DNA from: an uncultured Desulfobacterales bacterium
GTDB lineage: Bacteria; Desulfobacterota; Desulfobacteria; Desulfobacterales; JAFDCJ01
DNA: 6,621 bases
Assembly: GCA_945787595.1 (NCBI GenBank)
Contig: CALZJV010000348.1
Coordinates: 1-6,621 of the forward strand
Direction: 5' to 3'
Shown in pieces: positions 5,994-6,621 of this stretch. How positions within the stretch are numbered: position 1 is the stretch's first letter; each line of letters starts with the position of its first letter. Position numbers and translations under genes: made by a program. A model generated the notes under the pieces. It had not been told where the DNA came from. It saw only the letters and a list, made by a program, of their open reading frames with translations, and did no database searches.

Positions 5994-6621
5994 GATCGTG
6001 CTGAGGATTCCCGGTAGCCGGGGGGGCCGGTAGCGTAAGGGATGGGGCCCCCTGCGTATTCTGTATGACTATCGTGTTCTGGCCTTCCTGATTCTTTTCG
6101 TAGGCCGTTGCCCATTTCTGCTGGGTCAGGAACTGAAACAGGGCCACATCCGAGGATCCGTCCGATCTCCCCAGAGTCTTTTGCAGCGCATGGATGCTGT
6201 CGAGATAAGCGGAATAAAGTTTACGAATGCGGCTGGCTTCCTGATCAGCGGCGTAGTTTTCCGCTTCAGCAATCAGTTCCCGACGTTTTTTCTCTTCGGT
6301 GGCTTCCACCAGTTTGTCGCCGAAACGAGTTTCCTTAAGCACAAAGCTCACTACCTCGATACCGTACTTTTTCTCCAGAGTAGGCCCCCCTTCGTTGATG
6401 GGCCTTGATTTTAGAGCTTCAAATATTTCTTCTTTGATGGTCTCCCGGTTACTGATCAGTTCGTTGACATGCTGGGCCTGCAAAATATCTTTGACAATAC
6501 CGTCGTAGTCACCCTGCAACAGATCCAGGGGGTCGAGGTTTTCAATCGCCCAGGTATGCAAATCGCGGATGCGGTAGGTAAGCACCGCCGATGTCCAGAG
6601 AGCCACATTTTCTTTGGAAAT
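5983..6621 (-). CDS. SPFH/Band 7 (stomatin/HflK-like) protein, C-terminal part (5' partial)
   Basis: This is the C-terminal two thirds or so of a probable membrane-associated scaffold protein of the SPFH family. The frame stays open to the window edge: the GTG at 6606 is preceded in frame by ISKEN, which matches the middle of an SPFH domain (usually T-K-D-x followed by a V-x-Y-R-V/I strand). The real start, and any N-terminal membrane anchor, therefore lie outside. Visible are the strand SAVLTYRIRD, then a helix with the family-typical arrangement ILQAQHVNELISNRETIKEEIFEAL (shown here as two adjoining stretches, ILQAQHVNELI and SNRETIKEEIFEAL), the YGIEVVSFVLKET strand, and the charged coiled-coil helix around EATEEKKRRELIAEAENYAA. 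A segment ending TIVIQ follows, and then a Pro-rich, probably disordered tail (APSLTLPAPPATG). SPFH proteins form ring or cage assemblies at the membrane, and HflK/HflC enclose the AAA+ protease FtsH. The tight coupling to a AAA+/Lon gene suggests a comparable partnership, which is an inference. Whether it is closest to stomatin, HflK/C or flotillin cannot be decided from this fragment. Confidence 0.85.
   Translation of the reverse strand: MSKENVALWTSAVLTYRIRDLHTWAIENLDPLDLLQGDYDGIVKDILQAQHVNELISNRETIKEEIFEALKSRPINEGGPTLEKKYGIEVVSFVLKETRFGDKLVEATEEKKRRELIAEAENYAADQEASRIRKLYSAYLDSIHALQKTLGRSDGSSDVALFQFLTQQKWATAYEKNQEGQNTIVIQNTQGAPSLTLPAPPATGNPQHDQEE

Noticed and set aside
6604..6606. GTG at 6606 as the real start of the SPFH gene
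   Set aside because: The frame stays open to the edge, and the preceding residues ISKEN fit the interior of an SPFH domain, so the start is outside the window.

Overview
The window holds three protein-coding genes and one repeat-rich convergent intergenic region. Base composition is roughly balanced. The gene repertoire (a DUF294-type nucleotidyltransferase with cyclic-nucleotide-binding and CBS domains, and an SPFH/AAA+/Lon cluster) together with heptamer arrays between genes suggests a Desulfobacterota (former Deltaproteobacteria) or similar environmental bacterium. That assignment is an inference from gene content and repeat style; no taxonomic marker gene is present.

Layout. From 2 to 2242 on the plus strand runs a large regulatory protein that is open at the left edge. 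It has two tandem cyclic-nucleotide-binding-like domains, a CBS pair, a DUF294/GlnD-like nucleotidyltransferase domain and its C-terminal substrate-binding partner domain. From 2243 to 2561 lies the convergent intergenic region. It contains an array of about 27 seven-base units in unbroken register (2253-2441), a 62-bp spacer with a short hairpin, and a second, smaller seven-base array (2504-2538) whose purine-rich strand is the opposite one. No convincing rho-independent terminator is seen there.

From 2562 to 5981 on the minus strand lies a 1139-residue protein with two AAA+ ATPase modules fused to a Lon-type (S16) serine protease domain with an apparently intact Ser-Lys dyad. Directly upstream, separated by one base, is the 3' part of an SPFH/Band 7 (stomatin/HflK-like) gene that runs off the right edge.

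The most interesting system is the minus-strand pair. SPFH proteins form membrane-bound cages and in known cases partner with AAA+ proteases (HflK/HflC with FtsH). Here an SPFH gene is apparently translationally coupled to an unusual double-AAA+ Lon-family enzyme, suggesting a membrane-tethered proteolysis machine that is neither classical Lon nor FtsH. The plus-strand gene looks unrelated and probably belongs to another operon.
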